Assembly: GCA_002310075.1 (NCBI GenBank)
Contig: DBXU01000016.1
Span: forward strand, 3,265-12,159
From: Bacteroidales bacterium UBA1204
GTDB taxonomy: Bacteria; Bacteroidota; Bacteroidia; Bacteroidales; F082
Direction: 5' to 3'
DNA: 8,895 nucleotides
Numbering within the stretch: the first letter of the stretch is position 1; each line of letters opens with the position of its first letter. Below the pieces are notes generated by a model. It was not told the origin of the DNA, did not search any database, and was given only the letters and a program-made list of their open reading frames with translations. Position numbers and translations under genes: made by a program. Shown here piece by piece: positions 1 through 7,369 of this stretch.

Positions 1-1442
1 TGGTCATGATGACCTTAGTGACCCTGCTGCTACTTGGCATCGGTTTCCGGGTACATCTTTGGGCAGGCTGGGTGGCCAAAATCCAATTTTTGCCAGCCTT
101 CCTTGCCTTCAACGCAGTTGTGGTGACCGCCATTATCTTAGTCACCATATTTTTCGGAAGAATTTATTGTAGTGTGGTTTGCCCCTTGGGCATCATGCAA
201 GACATTTTTTCGTGGATTGGCGGCAAAGTGAAGAAAAACCGCTTTAGCTATGCCAAGGAAATCAAATGGCTGCGCTATGGCTTCTTTGCCGTTTTCGCCA
301 TCATGCTCATCATTGGTTTTGCGCCGCTGACGACCTTGTTTGCGCCCTACAGCGCCTACGGCCGCATTGTCAACAACTTGTTCAAGCCGTTGTATGACCT
401 GCTGAACAACTGGCTGGCTGGCCTCGATGCTGCCAACGACCGCTACAACTTCACCGAGGTGCAAATCTGGACCCGTAGTGTGACGACCTTCATAGTGGCC
501 ATCCTTACTTTAGTAATACTAGGCTTCCTCGCCTGGCGAAAAGGACGTCTCTATTGCAACACGATTTGTCCTGTGGGTACTTTCCTCAGCTTCTTCTCTC
601 GTTTCTCCCTGCTTCGTGTCCGCTTTGACAAGGACAAATGCAAGAACTGTGGCCTGTGCGAGAAGAACTGCAAGGCACAAGCCATCGACTTCAAAGAAGG
701 GAAAATCGATTATTCACGCTGCGTGGTTTGTGGTGACTGCTTAGAAAAGTGCAAATTCGATGCGCTGAAATATGGCAGGGACTTGTCTGCTTTTAAAACC
801 GAATCGAAGCCAGTTGACACGGAACGTCGCGCTTTCCTCGTTGGCGCAGCAGTAGCCGGTACCTCGGCAGCTTTGGCCCAAACCGAGATGAAGGTGGATG
901 GCGGCTTGGCCGTCATTGAGGACAAGAAAGCTCCTAAACGCAATACGATCATCACACCTCCAGGTTCAGTCTCCATCAGGCACTTGGAAAAGCATTGCAC
1001 AGCCTGCCAACTCTGCGTTTCAAGTTGCCCGAACAATGTGTTGCGTCCGTCCACCGACCTGATGCACTTCATGCAACCCACAATGTCGTTTGAACGCGGC
1101 TATTGCCGCCCCGAATGCACCCGCTGCAGCGAGGTCTGCCCTGCTGGTGCCATTAAGCCCATTTCTCGTGAGGAGAAGACAAACATCCATGTGGGGCATG
1201 CCGTATGGATCAAGGACAATTGCGTGGTGCTGACCGACGGCGTCAGCTGCGGCAACTGCGCCCGCCACTGCCCGACAGGAGCCATCCAGATGATCGACCA
1301 TGAAGGCCCGAATGGCACGGTTCAAGTGCCTGCCGTGGATGAAAACAAATGCATAGGCTGCGGCGCCTGCGAACACCTCTGCCCTGCCCGTCCGTTCAGC
1401 GCGATTTATGTGGAAGGTAATGTAACTCATCATAATAGTTAA
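1..1442 (+). CDS. Membrane-bound poly-ferredoxin, NapH/NapG-like fusion (5' partial)
   Basis: Predicted integral-membrane electron carrier with many 4Fe-4S clusters. Residues are counted from the ATG at position 6. Hydrophobic segments lie near 1-14, 28-50, 90-112 and 157-177. Two CxxxCP motifs typical of NapH/NosR-type membrane ferredoxins are at C55/C59 and C184/C188. Two classic CxxCxxCxxxC sites follow (C212-C222, C239-C249). A twin-arginine plus short hydrophobic stretch (RRAFLVGAAVAG, from 274) begins a NapG/MauM-like half with sites at C331-C341, C367-C378, C406/C415-C422 and C449-C459. The reading frame is open to the window edge, and from memory of the family the relatives have a slightly longer first membrane segment, so the true start is probably upstream and the ATG at 6 internal. 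The aldo/keto reductase gene starts 4 bases after the stop, indicating one operon. Cluster binding is confident; the physiological donor and acceptor are not known. Confidence 0.85.
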   Translation, partial: VMMTLVTLLLLGIGFRVHLWAGWVAKIQFLPAFLAFNAVVVTAIILVTIFFGRIYCSVVCPLGIMQDIFSWIGGKVKKNRFSYAKEIKWLRYGFFAVFAIMLIIGFAPLTTLFAPYSAYGRIVNNLFKPLYDLLNNWLAGLDAANDRYNFTEVQIWTRSVTTFIVAILTLVILGFLAWRKGRLYCNTICPVGTFLSFFSRFSLLRVRFDKDKCKNCGLCEKNCKAQAIDFKEGKIDYSRCVVCGDCLEKCKFDALKYGRDLSAFKTESKPVDTERRAFLVGAAVAGTSAALAQTEMKVDGGLAVIEDKKAPKRNTIITPPGSVSIRHLEKHCTACQLCVSSCPNNVLRPSTDLMHFMQPTMSFERGYCRPECTRCSEVCPAGAIKPISREEKTNIHVGHAVWIKDNCVVLTDGVSCGNCARHCPTGAIQMIDHEGPNGTVQVPAVDENKCIGCGACEHLCPARPFSAIYVEGNVTHHNS

Positions 1443-1446
1443 GATC

Positions 1447-2844
1447 ATGGATAGAAGAGAATTCTTAAAACATATAGGCGGCGCAGCGGTAGCGACTTCG
1501 GTGGTGCTTTCCGCCTGCAAAAACAACAACGGTGAAACGCCCATCGCCAAGGATGTCATCGACGGACAAGGCGAGATGACTTACCGCACTAACCCTAACT
1601 CGGGCGACAAGGTGTCGCTTTTGGGCTATGGCATGATGCGCCTGCCCATCGAAAACGGGGCTGATATGCGAAAAGACCCCAACGCCCGTGTCGATCAGGA
1701 AATGGTCAACGAGGAGGTAGACTATGCATTGGCACACGGCGTCAATTACTTCGACACTGCCCCGGTTTACACGAGAGGCTATTCAGAGACCGCAACAGGC
1801 ATTGCACTTTCGCGCCATCCGCGCAACTCATACTACATTGCCACCAAGCTCTCCAACTTCAGCCCATCGACATGGGATACGGAAAGTTCTAAGGCCATGT
1901 TCGAGAACTCACTCAAGCAACTACAGACCGACTACATCGATTATCTGCTCATGCATAGCATCGGTGGCTCAGGAAAAGACATGACCAGTATGGAGATGTT
2001 CAATGCCCGTTTCATGGACAATGGCATCCTCGACTGGCTCGTAGAACAGAAAAAAGCTGGACGCATCCGTAACCTAGGATTCTCGTTCCACGGCGACCCG
2101 AAACTGTTCGACACCATGATGCAATGGCATGATGAAGGTAAATACCATTGGGATTTCGTGCAAATCCAATTGAACTATGTAGACTGGAGCTTCGGCGAGA
2201 TAGAAGGCGAAGGCGTCAACTCGTCGTACCTATATGAAGAGTTGCACCGTCGTGGAATCCCAGTAGTGATTATGGAACCATTGCTTGGCGGAGGCCTAGC
2301 CAAACAACCCGACCACATCGTGAAGCAGATGAAAGAACGCGAGCCTGAGACACCCGTTGCCCGCTGGGCCTTCCGCTTTGCTGGCACGCCCGAAGGCATC
2401 CTCACCGTGCTGAGCGGCATGACCTACATGGAGCATCTGCAACAGAACGTGGAGACCTACTCACCACTGCGCCCCATCACTCCCGACGAGGACGAATTCC
2501 TTATGAGCGTTGCCGAGCAGTTCATCAAGCTGAAGACCGTGCCTTGTACCGCCTGCAACTACTGCATGCCCTGCCCCTACGGATTGAACATCCCTGCCGT
2601 GTTTGCCTACTACAACGAAAGCATCACTCAAGGCAAGATGCCGACTGGCAATCGGGAAGCGAAAGCGTTTTGGGAGGCGAGGAAACGCTTCCTCATCGGC
2701 TATGACCGCAATATCCCAGCCATGCGTCAGGCGAGCCACTGTATTGGATGCAACCAATGCACTGAGCATTGTCCGCAGGAAATCAATATTCCAGAAGAGT
2801 TGCATCGCATTGACGATTACGTGGAACAGTTAAAACAAATGTAA
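1447..2844 (+). CDS. Tat-signal lipoprotein aldo/keto reductase with two C-terminal 4Fe-4S sites
   Basis: Oxidoreductase of the aldo/keto reductase superfamily with a ferredoxin-like tail, 465 residues. The N-terminus MDRREFLK followed by a hydrophobic stretch is a textbook twin-arginine signal, and it ends in a lipobox (LSAC, lipidated C24), so the sequence predicts folded export and membrane anchoring. The barrel spans about 45-340. The expected catalytic tetrad is visible as D103 (FDTA), Y108 (PVY), K134 (ATK) and H170 (LMH). The C-terminal part has C367-C370-C373-C376 and C432-C435-C438-C442, two 4Fe-4S motifs seen in the ferredoxin-linked branch of this family. It lies 4 bases downstream of the membrane poly-ferredoxin, which is its likely electron partner. 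The start at ATG 1447 is set by the Tat signal; no Shine-Dalgarno is apparent, as is usual in Bacteroidota. The substrate cannot be read from sequence. Confidence 0.92.
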   Translation: MDRREFLKHIGGAAVATSVVLSACKNNNGETPIAKDVIDGQGEMTYRTNPNSGDKVSLLGYGMMRLPIENGADMRKDPNARVDQEMVNEEVDYALAHGVNYFDTAPVYTRGYSETATGIALSRHPRNSYYIATKLSNFSPSTWDTESSKAMFENSLKQLQTDYIDYLLMHSIGGSGKDMTSMEMFNARFMDNGILDWLVEQKKAGRIRNLGFSFHGDPKLFDTMMQWHDEGKYHWDFVQIQLNYVDWSFGEIEGEGVNSSYLYEELHRRGIPVVIMEPLLGGGLAKQPDHIVKQMKEREPETPVARWAFRFAGTPEGILTVLSGMTYMEHLQQNVETYSPLRPITPDEDEFLMSVAEQFIKLKTVPCTACNYCMPCPYGLNIPAVFAYYNESITQGKMPTGNREAKAFWEARKRFLIGYDRNIPAMRQASHCIGCNQCTEHCPQEINIPEELHRIDDYVEQLKQM

Positions 2845-2847
2845 ACG

Positions 2848-2887
2848 AAAACAATAGAGACGCAGCACGCTGCGTCTCTATTGTTTT
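2848..2887. terminator. Bidirectional intrinsic terminator between convergent genes
   Basis: A perfect inverted repeat with 19-base arms (2848-2866 and 2869-2887) around a 2-base centre. The GC-rich inner stem is GACGCAGC/GCTGCGTC, and the outer arm has A4 on the left and T4 on the right. It therefore has the stem plus U-tract form on both strands. It begins 4 bases after the reductase stop, and the stop codon of the convergent DUF4476 gene (2886-2888) lies in its last bases. It should end both operons. Confidence 0.9.
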
Positions 2888-3584
2888 AAAAACCTTTAAT
2901 GTAATCGTTCAATTCCCGTTTCGAAGCTTCGTAACTGAATGCACTGTTCAGCAGATAATACTTGTTTTTCTCAGTGCAGTATCTATAGGCGTATTTGGCA
3001 AATTCCAGTTTGTTGTTCTCGAATGAAAACAGACTGCAAATATTGGCAATTTGTTGTGCGCACATCGGATTGGAGGACACCACTTGCTTGGCAACGGCCA
3101 ATTTGGAGCTGTCGAAAGACTCCTTCTTGATGACGGCGCAAACCTCTTTATACTCATGCTCATCGATGCAGGGTTGATAGCCTTGGGAAGAAAATGAAGG
3201 CTGTGCAAGTTGGAGGCTCATGATTATCTCGGGGCGCGTATTCAGATGGGTTTCATCGAGGCGAAGCATGCCCTCATATTGCGTAATCCCAAGGGTTTGA
3301 GAACGTGACATATCGACATATTGTCCCACGCAGTTGTGCAGGCGGTTGTTGAGTTCCACGCGGATATGGAAGTTGTCGGCCCAAAGGTTTTTCACGCAGA
3401 TGGAACGAACAGGGTTCTCATTCTGCAGCACGTCATCGACAAAAAGCCAAAAACCATGTTGGTTGGTTGAAACGACGGTGAGGGAGGAGGCTTGACCTTG
3501 GGTTTCACCATGATGTATCCGCAACTGCGCCATACAAGGTAGTGCAAGTAAAAGGACGAGTGAGAAAATGAGATGTTTTTTCAT
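2886..3584 (-). CDS. Secreted DUF4476 domain-containing protein
   Basis: A 232-residue exported protein of unknown function. Residues 1-19 form a Sec signal peptide (MKKHLIFSLVLLLALPCMA, probable cleavage before Q20). Residues 35-85 form a beta-rich segment with the pattern 'F-x-LFVDDVLQN...P' and 'V-x-V/I-x-N-L...F-H-I-R-V-E', as often precedes DUF4476. The C-terminal helical DUF4476 domain is at about 140-230. Its recognisable signature is ESFDSSKL, AKQ, QIANICSLFSFE, KLEFAKYAY and a closing tyrosine-rich helix. The family is widespread in Bacteroidota, and no activity is known to me. The gene lies 61 bases downstream of the T9SS glycosidase-like gene on the same strand, so the two may be co-transcribed. 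Five cysteines in the mature part after residue 80 (C85, C139, C149, C175, C183) plus C203 suggest possible disulfides outside the cytoplasm. The stop codon is inside the terminator hairpin. Confidence 0.85.
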   Translation of the reverse strand: MKKHLIFSLVLLLALPCMAQLRIHHGETQGQASSLTVVSTNQHGFWLFVDDVLQNENPVRSICVKNLWADNFHIRVELNNRLHNCVGQYVDMSRSQTLGITQYEGMLRLDETHLNTRPEIIMSLQLAQPSFSSQGYQPCIDEHEYKEVCAVIKKESFDSSKLAVAKQVVSSNPMCAQQIANICSLFSFENNKLEFAKYAYRYCTEKNKYYLLNSAFSYEASKRELNDYIKGF

Positions 3585-3645
3585 AGCAATAGTGGTTTAA
3601 TTGGAAGTGCAACAAAGCATGTCTCTACAATGAATTAAGCAATAA

Positions 3646-6189
3646 TCATTCCACGATGATTTTCTTGGTCACCAAACTTCCTCCCAGCATCTGCACTGAA
3701 TAAATGCCAGCTGGCCAACGGCTCACGTCGATGGTGCGTTGGCCTTCCACGGTGAAGTTGGCCACAATCTGTCCCTGCATGTTGAGCACGATTACGCAGA
3801 CGGCGCCTTTGTCGTAGTCGGTGTGGATGGTGAACTGGCTTTTGGCAGGGTTAGGATAGATATCAGCGTTGAAGGCTGGCTCGGCATGGTATTCATGAAC
3901 GTTCACCAGCATGTTTTCGTCATTGCTGTAGGTGACGACCTTGCCCGCCACGTGCAACACTGGGTTGTCGGGCGCGGCACACTCGACACAGGTCACACCG
4001 TCAACGCAGTCGGGGTGGTTGGGATGACAAAGGTCGAGGTAGGTCGGGTCAAACTGATAGAACAATTCAACTTGTCCTGAAGCGAGATATTCTGACAAGT
4101 CGAAGTCCCACACCATGCCAATGCTCCCTGGGCACCAGCCACTGCGGGGATGTGTCCATGTGCCGTTTTGTGGCTGACAGCCTGCTGGGTTGGGGTTGCA
4201 GGTGCGCCACAGGTGCTGGTCGTATTTGTTTTGGCCATTTACAAAGATATGATGAGTGGCTTCATAGAACTCCGCGGCATTGCCAGTGTTATATGTGTTA
4301 TTGGTACCACTGCTCCAGTTATGGCCAGTGGTGGTTAGTTTCAGTTTAGCGGCTTCGGAATTCTCGCTAAAGGAGTAGTTCACTTCAGGCACGGGTTGTT
4401 GGTTGGCATAGTCGCCAAAAGCAAAGGTACCAAACCAGATCTCATCGACATCAGCATAGAGGTAATCCGGCGTGCCTTTGGAGAAGGTGAAGATTAAATT
4501 GGGGTTGGAGCCACTGCCATTCCATAACTCCATGTAATACTCGATTTCCACCAAACCTTGTAGTAAGGTGGAATAATCGCTTACATCCACATCGTCTTCA
4601 CATTCTACGCCAAAGGGAGTGAGATAGCGGAACAACTCCACCCATTCGCCTCTGTAATTACGTATCTTGATGCCTCCTACGCGGTCGTAGGTGTCACAAT
4701 TATGGTTTACGCAATTGTAGTCGAAATGGGCCAGAATCTCGTTAAAAGCACCTACATGTGAAGGTAAGACATATTCGCCTTTGGCACTGTGAACAGAAGG
4801 CGTACAGACGAGGTCGCCGTTGATAGTCACCACATCAAGATGGCTGTCGATGTCATTTGTCACCTCAAAATGGTTTGTGTAAGAAGTCGTCTTGTCGCCG
4901 CTTTGGGTGATGCTGACAGTCATGTCGAAATCACCGAACCCTGAAGGAGTCCATAGACCGTAATAGTAACCGTTGTTAGGGTCGTCGGGATAGTCGGTTT
5001 GTAGGTAGATGTTTTGTCCGTCAACGTTAGCCACAACTTGGGTGAATTTGATCACTTCGGGATGTTCGATATAGGCCGAGACGACAATCATAACGGGATG
5101 GATTTCGTCGAGGTATACCTTAGTTCCTTCATAGGGTCTGCGGATGGTTACCTCTGGGTCATATGCATATGGGTCAACCACCTCAAAGCTTTTCACCACA
5201 TCGGGGGCAGGCAACCAGTTGGCGTTGCCGGCTTGAGTGGCTTTCAGTTTGACGACTCCCGTTTCGCCCGTCAAGGTGAGGACGTTGCCATTAATGGTGG
5301 CGGGACCGTCCATCAATTCAAACGAGACGGGCAGTCCTGACGATGCTGTGGCTTGCAGTGTAATCGGTGCATTGAAAACCAGCTGGTTCGGGATGTCAGC
5401 CATTTCGATGAGCTGGGCATTCCCATCGGGTTGCTGGCGCACAAGGAGGTTGTCGAAGCCGCCCGTGCCGCCTTGCGAGTGGAAGAAGATCCCGTCCCAA
5501 ACATGGTAATCCAGCTTGTCGCCGCTGCCAGGAGTGAGGTTCATGCAGGCGTTAGTGCAACCCGTCATTTGGATCCATTCGCCTTCACAGCCGGGTTTCA
5601 CGAATACCGTCACGGCACCTGCTCCATCGTAGGCTGAGAAATCGAACGACATCTTATAGCGCGTCCAACCACCTTGTTCGTAATCGAATTCGATATTCGA
5701 GCCATCAGGAAGGCACACTTTGGCGTGCCCACTGTCACCTTGGCTCTTGATGAAGAGATAAACACCTCCGTCAGGGTCGGTCATGCCAGGCAGGATGTGT
5801 CCGTCACCATTGCTGTCGAAGCCCACACCGAAGAAAGACCCCCACCAAGTGCGGTTCATGTCGATTTCAAGGTCCATGATGCCGCCCTCTTGGAAGCTGA
5901 AATTGAAATTCGACGAAGCTTTACGAGTGGCTGTACGGCCTACACCCGAGCCACCATATGGGTACCAGATGGCCATGCTTTCGTCGGGCGCCATTTCAGA
6001 TCCACACACATAGGAGACGTCAAAATCCTGTGATGAGCCCGCAGTTTGGTAATGAGTCATCCAACCATCCTGACCGTTGAGGTTTTGAGAGCCTTCTATG
6101 AGGTTGTTGAAGTCGTAGAGATATTCCACCTGGGCCTTCAGGGAGAAAGCAAAAAGGCAAAACAATGCGAGTATAACTGTCTTTTTCAT
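3646..6189 (-). CDS. T9SS-exported multidomain protein with PNGase F-like amidase module
   Basis: Predicted secreted peptide-N4-(N-acetyl-glucosaminyl)asparagine amidase, which would release N-glycans from glycoproteins. Residues are numbered from an upstream TTG; the true start is M10 (ATG, 6189), which opens a Sec signal (MKKTVILALFCLF...LKA, cleavage before Q29). Domains in order: ConA/LamG-like beta sandwich about 31-262 with a DSNGDGH loop at 134-140; a bacterial Ig/MBG-like repeat 272-347; a second Ig-like domain 354-453; PNGase F N-domain about 457-583; PNGase F C-domain about 584-765; T9SS type A sorting domain about 783-856 (YPNPAKSQF..., AGIYSVQM..., KKIIVE). Aligned by eye with Elizabethkingia PNGase F, catalytic D60 matches D511 (CDTYDR), E118 matches E563 (MELW), E206 matches E649 (AAEF) and R248 matches R691 (RSGWCPG). 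GTPDY and RYLTPFG blocks also agree. Two of three disulfides are kept (C502/C507, C673/C695). Alternatively it is a non-catalytic member of the same fold. Confidence 0.85.
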   Translation of the reverse strand: MKKTVILALFCLFAFSLKAQVEYLYDFNNLIEGSQNLNGQDGWMTHYQTAGSSQDFDVSYVCGSEMAPDESMAIWYPYGGSGVGRTATRKASSNFNFSFQEGGIMDLEIDMNRTWWGSFFGVGFDSNGDGHILPGMTDPDGGVYLFIKSQGDSGHAKVCLPDGSNIEFDYEQGGWTRYKMSFDFSAYDGAGAVTVFVKPGCEGEWIQMTGCTNACMNLTPGSGDKLDYHVWDGIFFHSQGGTGGFDNLLVRQQPDGNAQLIEMADIPNQLVFNAPITLQATASSGLPVSFELMDGPATINGNVLTLTGETGVVKLKATQAGNANWLPAPDVVKSFEVVDPYAYDPEVTIRRPYEGTKVYLDEIHPVMIVVSAYIEHPEVIKFTQVVANVDGQNIYLQTDYPDDPNNGYYYGLWTPSGFGDFDMTVSITQSGDKTTSYTNHFEVTNDIDSHLDVVTINGDLVCTPSVHSAKGEYVLPSHVGAFNEILAHFDYNCVNHNCDTYDRVGGIKIRNYRGEWVELFRYLTPFGVECEDDVDVSDYSTLLQGLVEIEYYMELWNGSGSNPNLIFTFSKGTPDYLYADVDEIWFGTFAFGDYANQQPVPEVNYSFSENSEAAKLKLTTTGHNWSSGTNNTYNTGNAAEFYEATHHIFVNGQNKYDQHLWRTCNPNPAGCQPQNGTWTHPRSGWCPGSIGMVWDFDLSEYLASGQVELFYQFDPTYLDLCHPNHPDCVDGVTCVECAAPDNPVLHVAGKVVTYSNDENMLVNVHEYHAEPAFNADIYPNPAKSQFTIHTDYDKGAVCVIVLNMQGQIVANFTVEGQRTIDVSRWPAGIYSVQMLGGSLVTKKIIVE

Positions 6190-6213
6190 AAGAAATAGAA
6201 TTTGTTTAGGGGA

Positions 6214-6221
6214 CAAAGATA
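6214..6221 (-). promoter_or_regulatory. Bacteroidota -7 box for the T9SS PNGase-like gene
   Basis: The minus strand reads TATCTTTG here, an exact match to the Bacteroidota sigma-ABfr -7 consensus TAnnTTTG. It ends 24 bases before the ATG at 6189. A transcript starting about 7 bases downstream would exclude the in-frame TTG at 6214-6216, which supports the ATG start. I see no convincing -33 TTTG partner. Confidence 0.55.
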
Positions 6222-6262
6222 ATAATAAATGCGGAATAGAGGTCTTGAATAGAAAAAAACGA

Positions 6263-6270
6263 TAAATTTG
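6263..6270 (+). promoter_or_regulatory. Bacteroidota -7 box for the first lipoprotein gene
   Basis: TAAATTTG matches TAnnTTTG exactly and is 20 bases from the ATG at 6291. It is followed by CCCT, as is the box before the second lipoprotein. A TTG at 6245-6247 is a possible but closely spaced -33 element. Together with the minus-strand box at 6214-6221 it makes the 6190-6290 gap a compact divergent promoter region. Confidence 0.55.
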
Positions 6271-6290
6271 CCCTCTAGAAATCTAATAAT

Positions 6291-7334
6291 ATGAAGCGTA
6301 GTATTATACCATTGATAATTGTGCTTTTGGGCTTTCTCGCCTCATGCAGCACTGATGTCGAATTTTATGCTGACTATAAGGATGTCGCTATCATCTATGG
6401 CATGCTTAATCCTCGTGCCGATACCAATATTATCAAAATCACACGAGCCTTTTGTGGCTCAAACGACAACCCTATCAATGCCAGTGAAGTTGCCTTGATT
6501 TCGGATTCGAGCAACTATCCAGGTAAACTAGATGCACGTCTTGTGGAATTCAAAAGCACCCACGGAGGGCCGTTTCAACCCACCGACCGTGTTTTGTTGC
6601 TTGATACGATGACGATTCACCATAAGGAGGAGGGTACTTTTTATTCTCCCGACCAGTTATTGTATTATACCCCAGAACAAATCAAGGCTGGAGAAGACGA
6701 TGAAAAGTATAGATACCGTCTTGTTGTGGTTAAACCGGATGGTGACACTGTTACGGCAATCACCACGACGGTTGGCAATGAAGAATTCTGCATTGTCACA
6801 GGTGGAATGGGTTTTCAATTGCATCCAACAAATGGTTTGGGCAGAATACTCTTTATAGCTGATGGCGTAGCAACTCTGTATGAGGTCAAGATCCAATTCA
6901 ATTATCGTGAACAATTGAATGGACAAGCGATGAAGCACAAGAGTGTGAGCAGGTCATTTGGGACAAAAACGCTTATGGAATACCCAATTCTTTCTGGTAA
7001 TTCCTATTTTGTCGAATATTCGCCCAACTGGTTGTTCAATACGCTTAGGCAAGCGATCGGAGGAGATACCATCGTAGACATCAACCATCCCAACGTGGTT
7101 CGTTATATTGACGACTTTGTCATTTCCATCAGTGCTGGCGGTGAAGAGCTGAATATGTATTATCTTTTGCACCAAGCACAGAACGCTAGTCCGATATCTC
7201 CCGACTTTACTAACATTGACGGAGGCTGCGGGCTTTTCTCCTCGCGCACTACCATCGAAAAAGTGGCCCGACTCTCCAGCACATGCAAGAGAGACCTCTT
7301 TTCTGTAACATCATGGGGCTTTAAAGAGCAATAA
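6291..7334 (+). CDS. Lipoprotein of unknown function, first of a tandem pair (DUF4249-like?)
   Basis: A 347-residue predicted lipoprotein. Residues 1-18 are a type II signal with a canonical lipobox (LASC, lipidated C19), followed by STDVE, whose acidic residues near the cysteine could favour surface display. The mature part appears beta-rich with no enzymatic motif I recognise. Blocks shared with the next gene include CSTDVE-YADYKD, the DTN-I-I-RAF-GSN block, EVALI-DS-NYPGKLDAR at about 66-83, LDTMT near 104, FY-PDQ near 117, Y-Y-LVV near 140, IGGDT at 256, GG-G-FSSR at 311 and WGF at 342. The overall plan (lipoprotein, N-terminal 'I-YG-L...I-I-RAF', late GG-G-F-S motif) loosely resembles DUF4249-type Bacteroidota proteins, but I could not confirm that. 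The start at 6291 fits both the signal peptide and the promoter 20 bases upstream. Confidence 0.85.
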   Translation: MKRSIIPLIIVLLGFLASCSTDVEFYADYKDVAIIYGMLNPRADTNIIKITRAFCGSNDNPINASEVALISDSSNYPGKLDARLVEFKSTHGGPFQPTDRVLLLDTMTIHHKEEGTFYSPDQLLYYTPEQIKAGEDDEKYRYRLVVVKPDGDTVTAITTTVGNEEFCIVTGGMGFQLHPTNGLGRILFIADGVATLYEVKIQFNYREQLNGQAMKHKSVSRSFGTKTLMEYPILSGNSYFVEYSPNWLFNTLRQAIGGDTIVDINHPNVVRYIDDFVISISAGGEELNMYYLLHQAQNASPISPDFTNIDGGCGLFSSRTTIEKVARLSSTCKRDLFSVTSWGFKEQ

Positions 7335-7369
7335 TTTACCAAAAAAGCTGATGCTACAAGAAAAATCAT

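Noticed and set aside
1020..1559. Long antisense open frame opposite the ferredoxin and reductase genes (179 codons), and similar ones elsewhere.
   Set aside because: It lies opposite strongly supported cysteine-motif coding sequence, its translation shows no family features, and such shadows are common in GC-rich coding stretches.
3585..3645. Possible separate promoter for the DUF4476 gene (minus-strand ATGCTTTG at 3613-3620).
   Set aside because: It keeps only the TTTG half of the -7 consensus and has no -33 partner; co-transcription from the upstream gene is equally likely.
6190..6216. Longer form of the T9SS protein starting at the in-frame TTG (6216).
   Set aside because: It would put nine residues before a standard MKK-type signal peptide, and the TTG lies inside the -7 box on the minus strand.
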